Under the pieces are notes generated by a model. It searched no databases. It saw nothing but the letters and a program-made list of their open reading frames with translations, and was not told where the DNA came from. The position numbers were made by a program, and so were the translations under genes. Of a DNA stretch of 14,688 bases, positions 14,101 through 14,688 are shown in pieces. The stretch covers positions 1-14,688 of the forward strand of contig JALUJS010000116.1 in the NCBI GenBank assembly GCA_027056825.1, in the 5' to 3' direction. Within the stretch, counting starts at the first letter, position 1. The number at the start of each line of letters is the position of its first letter. The stretch is from Candidatus Krumholzibacteriia bacterium. Lineage in GTDB: Bacteria > Krumholzibacteriota > Krumholzibacteriia > LZORAL124-64-63.

Positions 14101-14688
14101 ACCGAGCGCAGCACGTCGTCCTCGGGGTCCGGCACGATGAGCAGGGTGTTGTAGGCGCGGCCGTCACCGGCCAGGAAGGTGCGCTTGATGCCCGGCACCT
14201 GTTCGAAGAGGCTCTCGACCACGCGCGGGGCGATGGTCTGGCCCCGGTTGTTCTTGTAGATGTCCTTGATGCGGTCGACGATCTCCAGGTGCCTGCCTAC
14301 GGTGAAGCGGAATAGGTCGCCCGTGGCCAGCCACCAGTCGTCGTCGTGGGGGTGGTCGACCGCGAGGGAGCCGTCCGGAGCGCCGGGTTCGAGATAGCGG
14401 GCGATGTAGCAGCCGCTGACCTGCAGCTCCCCGTTTTCGGCCAGGCGCACCTCGGTGCCGGGCAGCGGGACGCCCACCGAGCCCGCCACGTAATCGTCGG
14501 GCGGGGTCATGGTCAGGCCGCCGGTGCCTTCGGTCATGCCGAACCCGCTGCACAGGCGGACGCCATGCCGGTGGAAGAACCGGAACACCCTGGGGTCCAG
14601 GTAACCCGCGGCGGACAGTCCCCAGTTCAGGCGCTCGCCCACGAGCCGGCGCAGGATCTCCCCTTCGCCCGCCGCGCTCTCGCGCCCG
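11181..14688 (-). CDS. Large fusion: adenylate-forming (acyl-CoA synthetase-like) domain, helical and unknown middle, C-terminal GNAT; N-terminus missing
   Basis: The frame is open past the right edge, so the start is off the window; the GTG at 14642 is internal. About 1,168 residues are visible. First comes the C-terminal half of an adenylate-forming domain, which activates a carboxylic acid as acyl-AMP: GFGMTEGTGG near 14546-14517, LATGDLFRF, GRHLEIVDRIKDIYKNNRG, and LTPKGSLRRK whose first Lys (codon 13959-13961) is the candidate catalytic Lys. A short linking region is followed by a helical stretch with HEAT-like character (about 12930-13500). A large domain I do not recognise follows (about 11700-12930; SINTKAGKHFDLQLIIFHK, PAFGASRPDLGALAMAYTSD). 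The last 150 or so residues look like a GNAT acyltransferase (GVVVSTALVERGIAAGIL, FYEKHGFRVG). No frameshift or stop is seen. The adenylation and GNAT calls are good; the combined role, perhaps activation and transfer of an acyl group, is inference. Confidence 0.8.
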   Translation of the reverse strand, partial: GRESAAGEGEILRRLVGERLNWGLSAAGYLDPRVFRFFHRHGVRLCSGFGMTEGTGGLTMTPPDDYVAGSVGVPLPGTEVRLAENGELQVSGCYIARYLEPGAPDGSLAVDHPHDDDWWLATGDLFRFTVGRHLEIVDRIKDIYKNNRGQTIAPRVVESLFEQVPGIKRTFLAGDGRAYNTLLIVPDPEDDVLRSVRDEEGRRNYFQHIINASNPSLSPWERVVNFTVLDRDFSAEKGELTPKGSLRRKVIESNFADVIAGLYRSDDRVLACGSVRVRIPRWFFRDLGLLEDAVIAEDDALVNRETGERLAVVRTPAGRIRLGDLEYDLEDASGPFPVLDLGVFVRHPLLWAANPALIRFGPCRTGWNTDLQGVSPQVHLPGRRPDADPVRMESGAVDSALVHLNTLCTRALFAPAAEALEAIVALDGELRATRGREGEIIRSRLQALAGHPELEVRCRAFQVLLLDDPHPDYQRHLPVFIESGLPFMDQESFRAIARANLQARDLAALRKRLAYYRRRLVWPADERTRTVFADLLRMLSDFGRYHLEYYGAVRAELARWIRHEADPDLADLAAEILRDLGAWFEKRMQTGYMGMDPEAWRGKIAIQEGLNETEIRRLHEVLVGTTFLRESLFLAFEGEDIALQEIAPGGIWVSRLLSRFEDSRFRVSINTKAGKHFDLQLIIFHKADARTVEQTILWYLALSGCITGPAVLPAFGASRPDLGALAMAYTSDLTVWEKIREFSSVRGPGTRLPSRMRWRQLLVKAMSVVVRGWEQSGRRLIPGRISPYNIVVPEPDFRTGALLNNLTGWCLYDGPLSLLKPLYRNMLHHTLCHYPWTDFYIERSWVFDAVVEALGPRQGRRWLDGLRHDPGLTAATLDEQMWTGFTEDLDAFLARLDAGYHPPLALEGAIERYDEWDRANPEAGMDAKLEILRELVSLYRLDRLPEIARFTLFRRTVLGNLPARAAGPFDRLLARMHRHPERRASSLVELSELQAALQDEDRRRAFARMAFPQWRRTGTVKIRTLGDPGHSKIVVHSTLTDRKGQQYTIGEPTSPAEVGQLYRLFLQAGFPKAVSPQDHHLVVLDQAEQIVAGALYRPLEQDRVFLDGVVVSTALVERGIAAGILEEFCTRMKAAGVRVIRTQFFLRRFYEKHGFRVGRDGAGLERHL

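Noticed and set aside
11985..14315. 776-codon open frame on the plus strand opposite the large fusion gene
   Set aside because: It mirrors the real minus-strand gene. The translation is rich in Gly, Ala, Gln, Val and His with no recognisable motif, as expected for an antisense frame in GC-rich DNA.
1..14688. Mobile elements, CRISPR array, tRNA or rRNA genes
   Set aside because: I looked for transposase or integrase motifs, regular spaced repeats, cloverleaf sequences and conserved rRNA segments and saw none. The intergenic gaps are short.

Overview
The window is a high-GC stretch (about two thirds G+C by eye, with strongly G/C-biased third codon positions) from a diderm bacterium. The Gram-negative-type envelope is inferred from a FadL-family outer-membrane beta-barrel ending in Phe, a lipoprotein with a clean lipobox, and a rhamnosyltransferase-like glycosyltransferase. 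The gene mix (4Fe-4S-type PurF, fused radical SAM/DUF2344 protein next to RNase G, FadL plus SGNH lipoprotein, rhomboid with a DUF6576-like tail) suggests a deltaproteobacterium-like lineage or a GC-rich FCB-related candidate phylum. The sequence alone does not fix the taxon.

Region 1 (1-5575, + strand) is a housekeeping run. It holds the 3' part of purF (de novo purine synthesis), then a long B12-binding-like radical SAM protein fused to a DUF2344 domain, then an RNase E/G endoribonuclease, and it closes with a stem plus T-run terminator. The radical SAM/DUF2344 gene beside rng is a recurrent arrangement in bacteria, often followed by the ribosomal protein genes rplU and rpmA. Here no such genes follow.

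Region 2 (5585-7368, - strand) is a two-gene unit: an intramembrane rhomboid protease followed 14 bases later by a family 2 glycosyltransferase. It converges on rng.

Region 3 (7446-10377, - strand) is a two-gene envelope unit: a FadL-type outer-membrane channel and, 15 bases downstream, a secreted SGNH/GDSL esterase lipoprotein. It ends in a textbook terminator with a UUCG loop. The pair suggests hydrolysis of an ester lipid outside the cell or in the periplasm, coupled to uptake of the hydrophobic product. That is an inference.

Region 4 (10378-11171) is a divergent intergenic region with two perfect inverted repeats, followed by a small membrane-anchored protein of unknown function.

Region 5 (11181-14688, - strand) is filled by one very long gene cut by the right edge. 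It reads as an adenylate-forming (acyl-CoA synthetase-like) domain, an alpha-helical HEAT-like stretch, a large domain I do not recognise, and a C-terminal GNAT acetyltransferase. This fusion is the most unusual item in the window. I see no tRNA, rRNA, CRISPR array, insertion sequence or phage gene, and no gene-free stretch over 300 bases (the longest is about 176).
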